Below are positions 32,264 to 40,412 of a stretch of DNA of 52,126 bases, one piece after another. A program made the translations under genes and the position numbers. Source of the DNA: Desulfuromonas sp. (GTDB taxonomy: Bacteria; Desulfobacterota; Desulfuromonadia; Desulfuromonadales; Geothermobacteraceae); NCBI GenBank assembly GCA_002868905.1, contig PKUA01000056.1, positions 1-52,126 on the forward strand. Direction: 5' to 3'. Each line of letters begins with the position of its first letter. Positions within the stretch are counted from its first letter, which is position 1. A model generated the notes under the pieces. That model was not told the origin of the DNA. It did not search any database and was given only the letters and a program-made list of their open reading frames with translations.

Positions 32264-34381
32264 TCATTCCCTGTGAATCGTGATCAGGCCGAGATAGCCG
32301 TCAACCGTTACCTTGTCACCGGTCTTGATGATGTTGGTTGCCTCGGCAATTCCGGTGACGCAGGGTATGCGGTATTCACGCGCAATGATGGCGCCGTGTA
32401 TCAACATTCCCCCGCGTCTTTCAATAATTCCGCCTGCCAGGGGGACGACAAAGGTCATGACCGGGTCGATCGCATCACAAACGAGTATTTCGCCGGTTTC
32501 GACCGTTTTCAGGTCTGAGTCCTGTTGAATGATCCGGGCTTTCCCTGTGGCGATGCCTGCTGCTGCCGGTTGGCCCTGGTACTGCCTGACACTGATTTGA
32601 CCATGTTTGCTCCTCAGAAGGTGAGGGCTGTGATCTCGTCCCAGGCGGGTTGACGCATGAAAGCCGGTTTCCTTCGCCTCGGCGTGAGCTAAAACAGCCA
32701 AATTTTGCCCGGTTGCTTTTTTTAGTCTGCGTTGAAGCTCTTTCTCCGCCAAGTCGAGTTGGTGGCGAATTTTGCCGAGGCTGATATTGTCATCATCCCG
32801 CAACCTGTAACTCGCCCGAGCCAGCTCCAGAATCTCGACGCCTTTATCGCGCTCATCTGTTGAAAACTTCGCAAGGTAATGTTTTTCCAAGTGCTTGCGA
32901 TCTTGTTCGTTCTTTTGAATAGAGACCTTGTGCGCGCCTGGTTGTTTAGGAAAATGTGATAACAAATCGACAATGCTCTTTTTATAATTCCCGGTGACAT
33001 CGTTGAAACGATCATCTCCCGAGATGATTTCCTCGAGATCTTCATTTTTCAAACCCTGGCTTGCTAATTCAAGCAGGGCCTGGTTTCGCTGCAGAGCCTT
33101 CATCCCTGTTCCGGACAAAAGTTGAACAAATTCAAACGGTTCTTCCGGGCGGCACAGATCATTGTAAAAGGTGCCGAATAATCGGATGCCATGCGCCATC
33201 GGGATGCAGTAGGTTCGGTACTTTTCTTCCCATTCGTCAAGTGACTCACGGCGGTTGTTAAGTTCGTTTACAAAACGGGTGTCCGACAATTCTTGTAAAT
33301 TGACTTGCGCCATGGTGGTTGCAAGGTGTTCCATGCAGGGAATTAAATCCGTCTCGATCTTTAGTCGTAAGGTCTTTAATTCTTCGAAGCTACGATGCAG
33401 ATTTAAATAGCCCGTCCTGGGATCGGAAATGTCTTGATTCAGGGTCGTAATCGGGCGGGCCTGAAGCAGCCAGATGATACTGTTCTGGATCGTCCATTCG
33501 ATGTCCTGGGGGGAGCCGAAACAAATTTCAATCTCTTTGCCCAGGTTGAAAATAGCCGCAATCTCTGAGGCGCTTAATGGTGGCTTGTTTTCAAGTGAAG
33601 AGGGGAGTTTTTCTTTCTTTGTCCCATGTTTGTCCGCTGCCATGAAACTGGAACGATGGACTGAACGTTGTTTGAGGATAGCGCCGTTCGCTCGCGAGAT
33701 CTCCCACCCGTCCGGCTCAATGCTGCCATCGACCAGCCCGGCATTGAGACCGTAAACGGCTTCGAGGCTAGCCGTTGTTTTGTCGTTGGGATTTTGGGTG
33801 AAGAGAACGCCTGAACGCTCCCCGATAATCAATGTTTGAATTACGACGGCCATGCTGCTTCGATGTGGGTCGAGATTCAATTCTTTTCGATAGAGAAGAG
33901 CCCTGTCCGACCATAGAGAGGCCCAGACGGTTATGATTGCGGTTTCGAGACGCTTAATCCCCTGCACATTGACAACTGAGTCATGCAAACCGGCAAAAGA
34001 TTGTCTTGCAGAGTCTTCCTCGGATGACGAAGAGCGGACCACCAAGGCTTTCTCAAGGAAATCCGGGTTGAGCTGCTCCCTGAGTCCGGATCTGATGGCT
34101 TCGGGAAGGGGGGTGCGCTGAAACAGATTGCGGATGCGGAGGGATGCATCCCACATCTCTTCCCAGCGCATCTCGCTAAAATCCTTCCGCCCCATTTCAA
34201 CCTGGATTTGCCCGGCAAGTTGAGTCGTCTCCAGGAACTCCTGGTAGACATATGACGGCACCACCTGGGTGGGGGGGATGTTGTGACTTTTTTGCCGGAG
34301 ACTCGCTAGAGTTGCGGCTTTTCCACCAACATAGGGTTGGTGTTCAGAACTTAAATCACTGAGATTCAGGACAACTCGCAT
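32264..34381 (-). CDS. PEP/pyruvate-binding and PEP-utilising domain protein
   Basis: A 705-residue phosphotransferase-like protein. Residues about 1-310 are a PPDK-N/ATP-grasp domain with VGGKAATLASL, LVVRSSSSEEDS and the closing DIEWTIQNSIIWLLQARPITT. The last 80 residues are the swivelling phosphohistidine domain, with His 662 in GGMLIHGAIIAREYRIPCV. The middle (about 330-610) is helical and not recognised. This is the plan of PEP synthases and of rifampin phosphotransferases, but it is shorter than PpsA and lacks its C-terminal PEP barrel. It could transfer phosphate to a small molecule. The start (ATG 34381) lies two bases after the stop of the oxidase-fold gene, so the two are one operon. 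Confidence 0.85.
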   Translation of the reverse strand: MRVVLNLSDLSSEHQPYVGGKAATLASLRQKSHNIPPTQVVPSYVYQEFLETTQLAGQIQVEMGRKDFSEMRWEEMWDASLRIRNLFQRTPLPEAIRSGLREQLNPDFLEKALVVRSSSSEEDSARQSFAGLHDSVVNVQGIKRLETAIITVWASLWSDRALLYRKELNLDPHRSSMAVVIQTLIIGERSGVLFTQNPNDKTTASLEAVYGLNAGLVDGSIEPDGWEISRANGAILKQRSVHRSSFMAADKHGTKKEKLPSSLENKPPLSASEIAAIFNLGKEIEICFGSPQDIEWTIQNSIIWLLQARPITTLNQDISDPRTGYLNLHRSFEELKTLRLKIETDLIPCMEHLATTMAQVNLQELSDTRFVNELNNRRESLDEWEEKYRTYCIPMAHGIRLFGTFYNDLCRPEEPFEFVQLLSGTGMKALQRNQALLELASQGLKNEDLEEIISGDDRFNDVTGNYKKSIVDLLSHFPKQPGAHKVSIQKNEQDRKHLEKHYLAKFSTDERDKGVEILELARASYRLRDDDNISLGKIRHQLDLAEKELQRRLKKATGQNLAVLAHAEAKETGFHASTRLGRDHSPHLLRSKHGQISVRQYQGQPAAAGIATGKARIIQQDSDLKTVETGEILVCDAIDPVMTFVVPLAGGIIERRGGMLIHGAIIAREYRIPCVTGIAEATNIIKTGDKVTVDGYLGLITIHRE

Positions 34382-34383
34382 GG

Positions 34384-34824
34384 TCAGGGTCGCAGCTCAA
34401 CAACGTTTTGGAAGTGATCGACAATAATAAAGCAGTCGACCGTGATGGAGAATAGAGCGCAATTGGGAGATCGGACAAAGTTTCTTAATGAGGGATGCTT
34501 GGCAAGATAAATAGTTAGCTTCTGTGGCTTGTCATTGACACTTATCTCGGTGGCCTCGCCGCGGACGGTAACAGCCATCGCTTCATGGAAGTCATCAGCT
34601 TTGTTCTGGCGGTTATCGATCAACAGGGAAACGCTTTTGTCTTGACCCAGATTTGCAAACTTTCTTGTCGCCCGCGAAGTTGCAAATAGGAGATGTTTCA
34701 AATTCTTTTCCTCGGCGAACGCAACCAGGGTCGTGTAGGGGTGTCCATCGAGGTTCGTTGCAAGGACGCCGAGGTTTTGTGTTTGAAAAAGTTCTGCAAC
34801 TTTATTGTAAATGTCGTCGGTCAT
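34384..34824 (-). CDS. Pyridoxamine 5'-phosphate oxidase-fold protein
   Basis: A 146-residue split-barrel protein of the PNPOx/FMN-binding type. Marks are LGVLATNLDGHPYTTLVAF, LLFATSRATRKFANLGQDKSVSLLID, VTVRGEATE and a closing VDHFQNVVELRP. The fold usually binds FMN, F420 or heme. The start at ATG 34824 is chosen because GGACGGA lies upstream and the fold begins there; the open frame runs 88 codons further upstream into the transposase remnant and is not supported. It is translationally linked with the PEP-utilising protein. Confidence 0.85.
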   Translation of the reverse strand: MTDDIYNKVAELFQTQNLGVLATNLDGHPYTTLVAFAEEKNLKHLLFATSRATRKFANLGQDKSVSLLIDNRQNKADDFHEAMAVTVRGEATEISVNDKPQKLTIYLAKHPSLRNFVRSPNCALFSITVDCFIIVDHFQNVVELRP

Positions 34825-34901
34825 TGATATTCCGTCCAATTGCGAAAGTAAGGTCAATTCATGAAAGTAACAATTTTTTAAAGCATAACCTAAGGACCCA
34901 C

Positions 34902-35261
34902 ATGTCTCAATGTCTGTATGGTCGTATCCGCCAGCACCTTGGAGAAGTAATAGGAGAATTGGCTCGGCAACGAGAGAGCTAGGTGTTGGAAGGTCATTTG
35001 TGCGCTGACCATGTTCGAGTGTATATCCCGATCTTGCTGAAGTATGCGGTTGCTCAGGTCGTCGGTTACATAAAAGGGAAGAGCGCAATTCAGGTCGCCC
35101 GGACGTTTGCTTGGCGCACCCGGAACTTCACCGGGGAGAACTTTTTGGCAAGACGCTACTTTGCCTCGACAGTAGGGCGCGACGAAGAGGTGATCCGAAA
35201 GGACATTCAGGATCAGGAGCGTATAGATTGCAAAGTCGATCAATTGAACCTGCTCAGCTAG
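34902..35261 (+). pseudogene. Degenerate IS200/IS605-type transposase TnpA
   Basis: Translation of this frame gives a recognisable IS200-type Y1 transposase: LYGRIRQHLGEV near the start, EGHLCADHVRV, VVGYIKGKSAIQVART, NFLARRYFASTVGRDEEVI and QLNLLS at the end. It is broken in several ways. An in-frame TAG lies at 34980-34982, the first 35 or so residues are missing, the HUH metal motif reads HVR in place of HVH, and the catalytic Tyr expected in RKYIQDQ is Asp. A CCGCT-TTG-AGCGG hairpin at 35293-35305 resembles an IS200 right end. The element is inactive and no partner TnpB gene is present. Confidence 0.85.
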
Positions 35262-35389
35262 CCGCCTTCAGGCGACCCAGGGTTTGAGCATGCCGCTTTG
35301 AGCGGTTCACCCATAGAGACCCCTGCGTTCCCGGGGCATACTCACTGCCTGGCCGAATTGCTTTAGCAAAACCAAAGTAACCCGTTGCG

Positions 35390-35422
35390 CCACAGTTGCC
35401 CCCGTCTGGACTGTGGGTTTTT
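35390..35422 (+). terminator. Intrinsic terminator
   Basis: CCACAGT (35390-35396) pairs with ACTGTGG (35410-35416), followed by GTTTTTA. The sequence is related to the terminator at 41-83. It probably closes the region holding the transposase remnant. Confidence 0.65.
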
Positions 35423-35429
35423 ACATGGG

Positions 35430-35462
35430 ACCATCAATAAAATGGCAAAATGGCCCTTCCGC
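35430..35462. repeat. 33-bp dispersed repeat, copy 2
   Basis: This copy matches 7019-7051 at 29 of 33 positions. Here its end forms the left arm of the hairpin at 35449-35476. Confidence 0.6.
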
Positions 35463-35496
35463 ACTGGAGGGCCATTCTTCGGGATGGGCCTTTTTT
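35449..35496 (+). promoter_or_regulatory. Overlapping hairpins resembling a transcription attenuator
   Basis: Hairpin A pairs AATGGCCCT (35449-35457) with AGGGCCATT (35468-35476). Hairpin B pairs GGCCATTC (35470-35477) with GGAT-G-GGCC (35482-35490) around a TTCG loop and is followed by TTTTTT (35491-35496). The right arm of A is the left arm of B, so the two exclude each other. B is a typical intrinsic terminator. This lies about 95 bp before the DMT transporter gene. Confidence 0.5.
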
Positions 35497-35589
35497 GTCT
35501 CTGGGGGTCGGCACCGTACTGGGAGTCCTGTATGCTGTCGCTATTGAACGGCCGGGCACCCTAACCAACACATATGTAAAGGAACAAGT

Positions 35590-36039
35590 ATGTCCACAAT
35601 GACACTCTTCATCTTGATTGGAATTCTTGCAGGGCTCTCGGTACCAACCCAGGCTGGTATCAACTCCCAACTCGGGCTTTGGACCGAGTCGCCGGTTATT
35701 GCAGCAACAATTTCTTTTGCCGTCGGTACTTTAACCCTGGTGATCTATACCTTTGCGACCCGCATCCCGTTGCCCGCCATCGCGTCTGTCGGCAGTCACC
35801 CCTGGTGGGTTTGGACAGGAGGTGCATTCGGTGCCTTCTTTGTCACGGCAACTATCATTCTGGTACCGAAACTCGGCGCCACGACAATGGTCGCCACGAT
35901 CCTGGCCGGGCAGATGCTGGCCTCGCTTACCCTTGACCATTTCGGCTGGCTCGGCTACCCGTTGCACCCGATAAGTCTTGGTCGTATCGCCGGGGTTGTT
36001 CTGGTCTGTGGCGGAGTGTGGTTGATCAAGACCTATTAG
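35590..36039 (+). CDS. DMT-superfamily transporter, DUF606/YdcZ type
   Basis: A 149-residue membrane protein with four or five hydrophobic segments, beginning FILIGILAGLSVPTQAGINSQLG and ending VVLVCGGVWLIKTY, with the GATTMVATILAGQMLASLTLDHFGW pattern of the DUF606/YdcZ family. Related proteins work as dimers and are annotated as drug/metabolite carriers; the substrate is unknown. AAAGGA sits before the ATG. The attenuator-like hairpins and a strong terminator upstream suggest the gene may be switched at the RNA level. Confidence 0.85.
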   Translation: MSTMTLFILIGILAGLSVPTQAGINSQLGLWTESPVIAATISFAVGTLTLVIYTFATRIPLPAIASVGSHPWWVWTGGAFGAFFVTATIILVPKLGATTMVATILAGQMLASLTLDHFGWLGYPLHPISLGRIAGVVLVCGGVWLIKTY

Positions 36040-36306
36040 GTAATCATGGGAATCCATTCTGTGGGGGAGGCTGTTACGAACTTATCTGCAACACCCTGAT
36101 CTCGCTATCCGGGGGTTTAACCCTTACTCGCCAACTTGTTTTTAGAGAGGGTTTCTTCACCGGTCAAGCACGTTATTCATTTTGACTGAGTGTCGCCATT
36201 TACTCGAATTTTTTACACCTTCAATAACGAACGCTGCTGCCAAATTGCCTCATTTTTGATAGATTGCAGACTCAAGGTTTTTCCTGGTATGCAAGGTAGG
36301 GGCTCC

Positions 36307-37488
36307 ATGAAATTCTCTCCCTATATTCAACACGTTCAGTTTCCTCCCATCACCGAGGTCAAGTCGTGGCTTGCGGGAGTGGAGGTGGGTACAGGTCGTC
36401 CACTGGTCGATCTCTGCCAGGCGATCCCCGATTATGCGCCGCATCCGGAGTTGATTGGGCATCTGCGTGGGCTGATCGGGGAACCGGCCCTGGCACGTTA
36501 CGGGCCGGACGAGGGGATGCCGGAGGTGCGGGAGGCGGTCAGCGCGTGGTACGGGCGGCGTTACGGGGGAGGACCGACTCCGGAGGAACTCTGCCTGACA
36601 ATCGGCGCGAGTCAGGCGTACTGGCTGGCGATCATGGCGACCTGTCGGGCCGGGGACGAGGTGATCGTCCAACTGCCGGCGTACTTCGATCATCCAATGG
36701 CACTGCAGGCGCTCGGCATTCGCTGCGTCTGGGCGCCGTTTGAGGAAGAATCGCGTGGGCTGCCCGATCTGGCGACCATCGCCTCGCTGGTAACAGAGCG
36801 GACCCGCGCGATCCTGCTGGTGACGCCGAGCAATCCGACCGGGGCGGTGATCCCACCGGCGACTCTCAAGGGACTGTTTGATCTCTCCCGCGAACACGAC
36901 ATCGCCCTGATCCTCGACGAGACCTATAACGCATTCCTCCCGCCGGGCCAATCGCCGCATGCCCTGTTCGACGAACCGAACTGGCAGCAACATTTCATCC
37001 AGGTCGCCTCGTTCGGCAAGACCTTCGCCCTGACCGGTTTCCGGGCCGGAGCCCTGGTCGCCGGGCAGGAGGTGATCCGCCAGGCGCTCAAGGTTCAGGA
37101 TACCATGGCGGTCTGTCAGCCCCGTATCACCCAGGAGGCGGTCCGCTTCGGTTGCGAGAGGCTCGATGCCTGGGTCGACGGTAACGCAATGATGATGCAG
37201 CGTCGCCACGATGATTTCTGCGAGCTGTTTCATGCTGCGAACTGTGGTTTTGATCTGGCCGCGAGCGGCGGATTCTTCGCCTGGGTGAGGCACCCCTGGC
37301 CGAAGAGGACAGGGCGGGACGTGGCCAGACATTTGGTTGAAAAGGGGCACCTGCTCTGTCTCCCCGGGGAGGCGTTTGGGCCCGGGTTGGAGCGTTACCT
37401 GCGACTCGCGTTCGGCAACATCCATCAAGAGCAGATTCCCGCAGCTATTGCGCGTTTTACTGAGGTCGCATCTGGCTCCACCCCCTGA
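36307..37488 (+). CDS. PLP-dependent aminotransferase, class I/II
   Basis: A 393-residue fold-type I aminotransferase. Marks include RYGPDEGMPEVREAVSAWY, TIGASQAYWLAIM, the N-P-T motif in LVTPSNPTGAVI, the D-x-x-Y motif in LILDETYNAFL, and the lysine that holds PLP in SFGKTFALTGFRAG. A conserved Arg near the C-terminus (RYLRLAFGN) would bind the substrate carboxylate. The specific amino acid cannot be assigned. ATG 36307 follows AGGGG; the open frame extends 39 codons upstream with no fit. The GC content is visibly higher here and in the genes up to 45 kb than in the 4.7-16 kb block. Confidence 0.9.
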   Translation: MKFSPYIQHVQFPPITEVKSWLAGVEVGTGRPLVDLCQAIPDYAPHPELIGHLRGLIGEPALARYGPDEGMPEVREAVSAWYGRRYGGGPTPEELCLTIGASQAYWLAIMATCRAGDEVIVQLPAYFDHPMALQALGIRCVWAPFEEESRGLPDLATIASLVTERTRAILLVTPSNPTGAVIPPATLKGLFDLSREHDIALILDETYNAFLPPGQSPHALFDEPNWQQHFIQVASFGKTFALTGFRAGALVAGQEVIRQALKVQDTMAVCQPRITQEAVRFGCERLDAWVDGNAMMMQRRHDDFCELFHAANCGFDLAASGGFFAWVRHPWPKRTGRDVARHLVEKGHLLCLPGEAFGPGLERYLRLAFGNIHQEQIPAAIARFTEVASGSTP

Positions 37489-37685
37489 ATCGCCTTCTCT
37501 TCAAAATCCCCAGCTGTTTTGTTCTGTTCTCTCTGTCCCCTTACGTTCTTGCTATCCACGGGCGTATAATTGTTCTGTGAAGAACCTTCCGTTCCCATTT
37601 GCGGGATGGAGTGCGTGGGGTCGGCCCGGATACGACGGTCGTGTCCCGGCAAGAAACTCCATGCCGACGAAAGAAGGTGACAGCT

Positions 37686-38261
37686 ATGGCAATGGCAAGA
37701 ATGATCAACGGTGTTGACGTCGCCCGCATGACTGAGACGATCGACGCGATCAAGCAGGATCCGGAAATCGCGAAGTTTCGTTTCCGGGCGAACAACATCT
37801 GGGATGATGGCGGACACAACATGACGACCATCCACGATTTCTACGGAGCCAAGCAGAATGTCGACCACCTGCACGACTTCCACATCGAGGCGGACGAGCC
37901 GGAGATTCTCCTCGGACATGACCTGGGGGCGAACCCGGTTGAGATGGTGCTCTCGGCCATGGCGGCCTGCCTGACGACCTCCCTGGTTTACCATGCCGCT
38001 GCGCGCGGCATCACCATCCGCGGAGTGGAGTCGGAACTCGAAGGGGAGCTCGACCTGCGCGGCTTTCTGGGCATGAGTGACGATATCCGGCGCGGCTACC
38101 AGGGGATCAACATCACTATGAAGGTCGATGCCGACGCTTCGCAGGAGACCCTCGACGAGCTGGTCCTGCTGGCCAGGAAGCAGTCGCCGGTCGCTGATAT
38201 CGTCAGCAACCCGGTTGATATCATGGTCAAGGGGGAGGTGCTGGAGACGGACCTTCACTAG
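37686..38261 (+). CDS. OsmC-family protein
   Basis: A 191-residue OsmC-like protein. The family marks are GANPVEMVLSAMAACLTTSLVYHAAARGI, with the conserved Cys in MAACL, and a final KQSPVADIVSNPV where the second active-site Cys of classic OsmC/Ohr is absent (QSPV in place of CPV). A peroxidase activity is therefore doubtful. A GAAGGTGA site precedes ATG 37686. A clear terminator follows at 38286. Confidence 0.88.
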   Translation: MAMARMINGVDVARMTETIDAIKQDPEIAKFRFRANNIWDDGGHNMTTIHDFYGAKQNVDHLHDFHIEADEPEILLGHDLGANPVEMVLSAMAACLTTSLVYHAAARGITIRGVESELEGELDLRGFLGMSDDIRRGYQGINITMKVDADASQETLDELVLLARKQSPVADIVSNPVDIMVKGEVLETDLH

Positions 38262-38285
38262 GCAAAACTTCATACCTGGCAGGGG

Positions 38286-38313
38286 AAGGGCACTCATTTC
38301 GGAGTGCCCTTTT
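38286..38313 (+). terminator. Intrinsic terminator after the OsmC gene
   Basis: AAGGGCACTC pairs with GAGTGCCCTT around ATTTCG, ending in TTTT. The stem is close to perfect. Confidence 0.8.
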
Positions 38314-38380
38314 GCGTCCGGGTCGTGATAACTTAGGATTGTTGCGTTTTTTGTCATGCCTCGCCCGGGGAACAGAGACC

Positions 38381-38653
38381 GTGCAACCAAACCTTTACCG
38401 CTTCCGCAAAGTCGCCGTCGAGAGTAATCCCCTGCTCAAGGGGGAGAGCAGCTGGTACGAAATCCGTGACGGGGAGGGACACCTCCGCCGGGCCGTGCAT
38501 GTCATCGGCAATTGCCTCGGCGGCACCACCACCTTCCACCGCGACCTCGACCTCGACGACCCATCTGTCATCTTCCGGCTCGAACCGAAACGGAAGATCA
38601 TGAATTTGACCTATTACGTATTTGAGTCGGTTCTTTTGCCAATGAATGAATGA
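38381..38653 (+). CDS. Hypothetical 90-residue protein
   Basis: A small basic protein of unknown function starting at GTG 38381 (begins VQPNLYRFRKVAVESNPL, ends SVLLPMNE). It has no signal peptide or membrane segment. The part GESSWYEIRDGEGHL suggests a beta-rich fold, but no family is recognised. The start is tentative: only a GAGA lies upstream, and the frame is open to 38312. It lies between a terminator and the GTPase gene, 41 bp ahead of the latter. Confidence 0.45.
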   Translation: MQPNLYRFRKVAVESNPLLKGESSWYEIRDGEGHLRRAVHVIGNCLGGTTTFHRDLDLDDPSVIFRLEPKRKIMNLTYYVFESVLLPMNE

Positions 38654-38694
38654 AGGTGCGGTGACTCAAACAACCGCCCCGGAAGGAGCTTGCC

Positions 38695-39726
38695 ATGAAA
38701 ATTGCGATCCTGGGTTTGGCCCAGACCGGAAAGAAGACCCTGTTCACCCTGCTGACCGGCCGGGACGTGCCGGCGGCGCGTAAGCCGGAAGAAGCGATCG
38801 AGGGGATCGCCCCGATCCACGACAATCGGGTCGATGCCCTGAGCAAGCTCTACCGGCCCAAGAAGACCACCTACGCCGAAAACCAGTTTGTTCTCTGTCC
38901 CGACGTGACAGAGAACGGGACGTCACGCCCCTGGATGGAGGCGGCGCGGCGCTGCGACCTGATCTGTATGCTCGTCAGGGCATTCGATGCTCCGGGGGTG
39001 TTCCACCCGTCCGGTTCTGTCGACCCGGAGCGGGACCGGGCCCTGATCGAGTCAGAGCTGCTGCTGGCCGACATGCAGCTGGTCGAGACCCGCCTGCAGC
39101 GTCTCGCCAGGGAGAAGAAGGGGGGGCAGAGCGCTGACCAGGCGCTGGAGGAGGAGATCCTGAACAAGTTCAACGCCGCGTTGGAGGAGGAAAAATTCCT
39201 CTCCACGGTTGAACTCGATCCCCGCGAGGAGCAGGCGATCCGCAGTCTCGGTCTGGCGACCCGTACGCCGATCCTGTACGCCTACAACGTCTCGGACGAT
39301 GAGATCGGCCGGGATTTCGGACCCGGCACCTTCACCATTTCGTGCGAGATCGAAAGCGAGATCGCCGCCATGGAGGACGAGGCGGAGCGGAATGAGTTCA
39401 TGGAAGAGCTCGGCATCAGCGACCCGAGCCTCGATCGAATCAACGCCGCCCTTTATGACGCCCTCGGCCTGATGAGCTTCTACACTGCAGGGACCGACGA
39501 GTGTCGGGCCTGGACCATCCGCAAAGGATCTTCGGCCCCGGTTGCCGGCGGCAAGATTCACAGCGATATCGAGCGGGGTTTTATCCGGGTTGAGGTGGTG
39601 AAGTACGACGACCTGTTGGCGGCAGGTTCCGAGCAGGAGGTGAAGAAGGCCGGGAAGATGCACCTGAACGGCAAGGAATATGTCATCGAAGATGGTGATA
39701 TCTGTAATTTCCTGTTCAACGTCTGA
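38695..39726 (+). CDS. YchF/Obg-like GTPase with altered P-loop
   Basis: A 343-residue relative of YchF. The C-terminal TGS-like (DUF933) domain is clear: SFYTAGTDECRAWTIRKG, GKIHSDIERGFIRVEVVKYDD, AGKMHLNGKEYVIEDGDICNFLFNV. A helical hairpin near 125-165 matches the YchF coiled-coil insert. The N-terminal P-loop reads GLAQTGKKT (residues 7-15) where YchF has GxxNVGKST, so the Ser/Thr that coordinates Mg after GK is a Lys. The G4 position reads NVSD. Nucleotide hydrolysis may be impaired. AAGGAG precedes the ATG. The phosphoesterase gene starts 15 bp after the stop. Confidence 0.85.
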   Translation: MKIAILGLAQTGKKTLFTLLTGRDVPAARKPEEAIEGIAPIHDNRVDALSKLYRPKKTTYAENQFVLCPDVTENGTSRPWMEAARRCDLICMLVRAFDAPGVFHPSGSVDPERDRALIESELLLADMQLVETRLQRLAREKKGGQSADQALEEEILNKFNAALEEEKFLSTVELDPREEQAIRSLGLATRTPILYAYNVSDDEIGRDFGPGTFTISCEIESEIAAMEDEAERNEFMEELGISDPSLDRINAALYDALGLMSFYTAGTDECRAWTIRKGSSAPVAGGKIHSDIERGFIRVEVVKYDDLLAAGSEQEVKKAGKMHLNGKEYVIEDGDICNFLFNV

Positions 39727-39741
39727 ACCGATCGGCTGCGT

Positions 39742-40371
39742 ATGAGTCGACAAGTCGGGCTGATCAGTGATCCTCACGCCTCGCCGGAACCCTTGTTCGA
39801 CGCGCTGTCGATCTTCCGCCGGCGGGAAATCGACATTATCCTCTGCGCCGGTGATATCGCTGGTTACGGCTCCGATCTCGAACGGTCGGTGGAGGCGCTG
39901 AGCACGAATGATTGTCACGCGGTCCTCGGCAATCACGACCTCTGGTGGCTGGCCGACGAGGACGGGGAAGGTGGAACGGCCACCTCATACTTGCGAGGCT
40001 TGTCAGCGACCTTCGTCACTGAGGTCGAGGGCAAGGTCATCAGCATGGTGCATGGAGCGCCGCCGGACTTGGTGATGGACGGTATCCGGCTGCTGGATGA
40101 GGATGGGCGGGTCATCCCGGAACAGAGGGAGTTTTGGAGCGAGCGGCTGGAGTCTCTGCCGTGTGATGTGCTGGTGGTCGGGCACACCCACCAGGTGTTC
40201 GCCGAGCGGTTCGGGGACCTGCTGCTCGTCAACCCCGGCAGCACCTGTTTTAACCACACCTGTGCGATTCTGACCCTGCCGGAGCTTGAGGTCGAATTCA
40301 TTCCCCTCTGCGGCAGGGAGCCGCTGCTCTCCTGGAGCTGGGGGATGATAGGAAGGAGAGGGGGCGCTTGA
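39742..40371 (+). CDS. Calcineurin-like metallophosphoesterase
   Basis: A 209-residue phosphoesterase of the YfcE/MJ0936 type with all metal motifs in order: DPH (residues 10-12), GDIAGYG, GNHD and GHTH, then a closing VNPGSTC. It is a soluble enzyme that would hydrolyse phosphodiesters with Mn or similar metals; the natural substrate is not known. It is 15 bp downstream of the YchF-like gene, suggesting co-expression. Confidence 0.9.
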   Translation: MSRQVGLISDPHASPEPLFDALSIFRRREIDIILCAGDIAGYGSDLERSVEALSTNDCHAVLGNHDLWWLADEDGEGGTATSYLRGLSATFVTEVEGKVISMVHGAPPDLVMDGIRLLDEDGRVIPEQREFWSERLESLPCDVLVVGHTHQVFAERFGDLLLVNPGSTCFNHTCAILTLPELEVEFIPLCGREPLLSWSWGMIGRRGGA

Positions 40372-40412
40372 CGGTTTCGGGTCGTCCCAAGCCAGGCTGC
40401 GCCGCCGATGCT

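Noticed and set aside
34890-35243. 117-codon minus-strand frame opposite the transposase
   Set aside because: It is a mirror frame of the degenerate transposase, with no ribosome site or motif.
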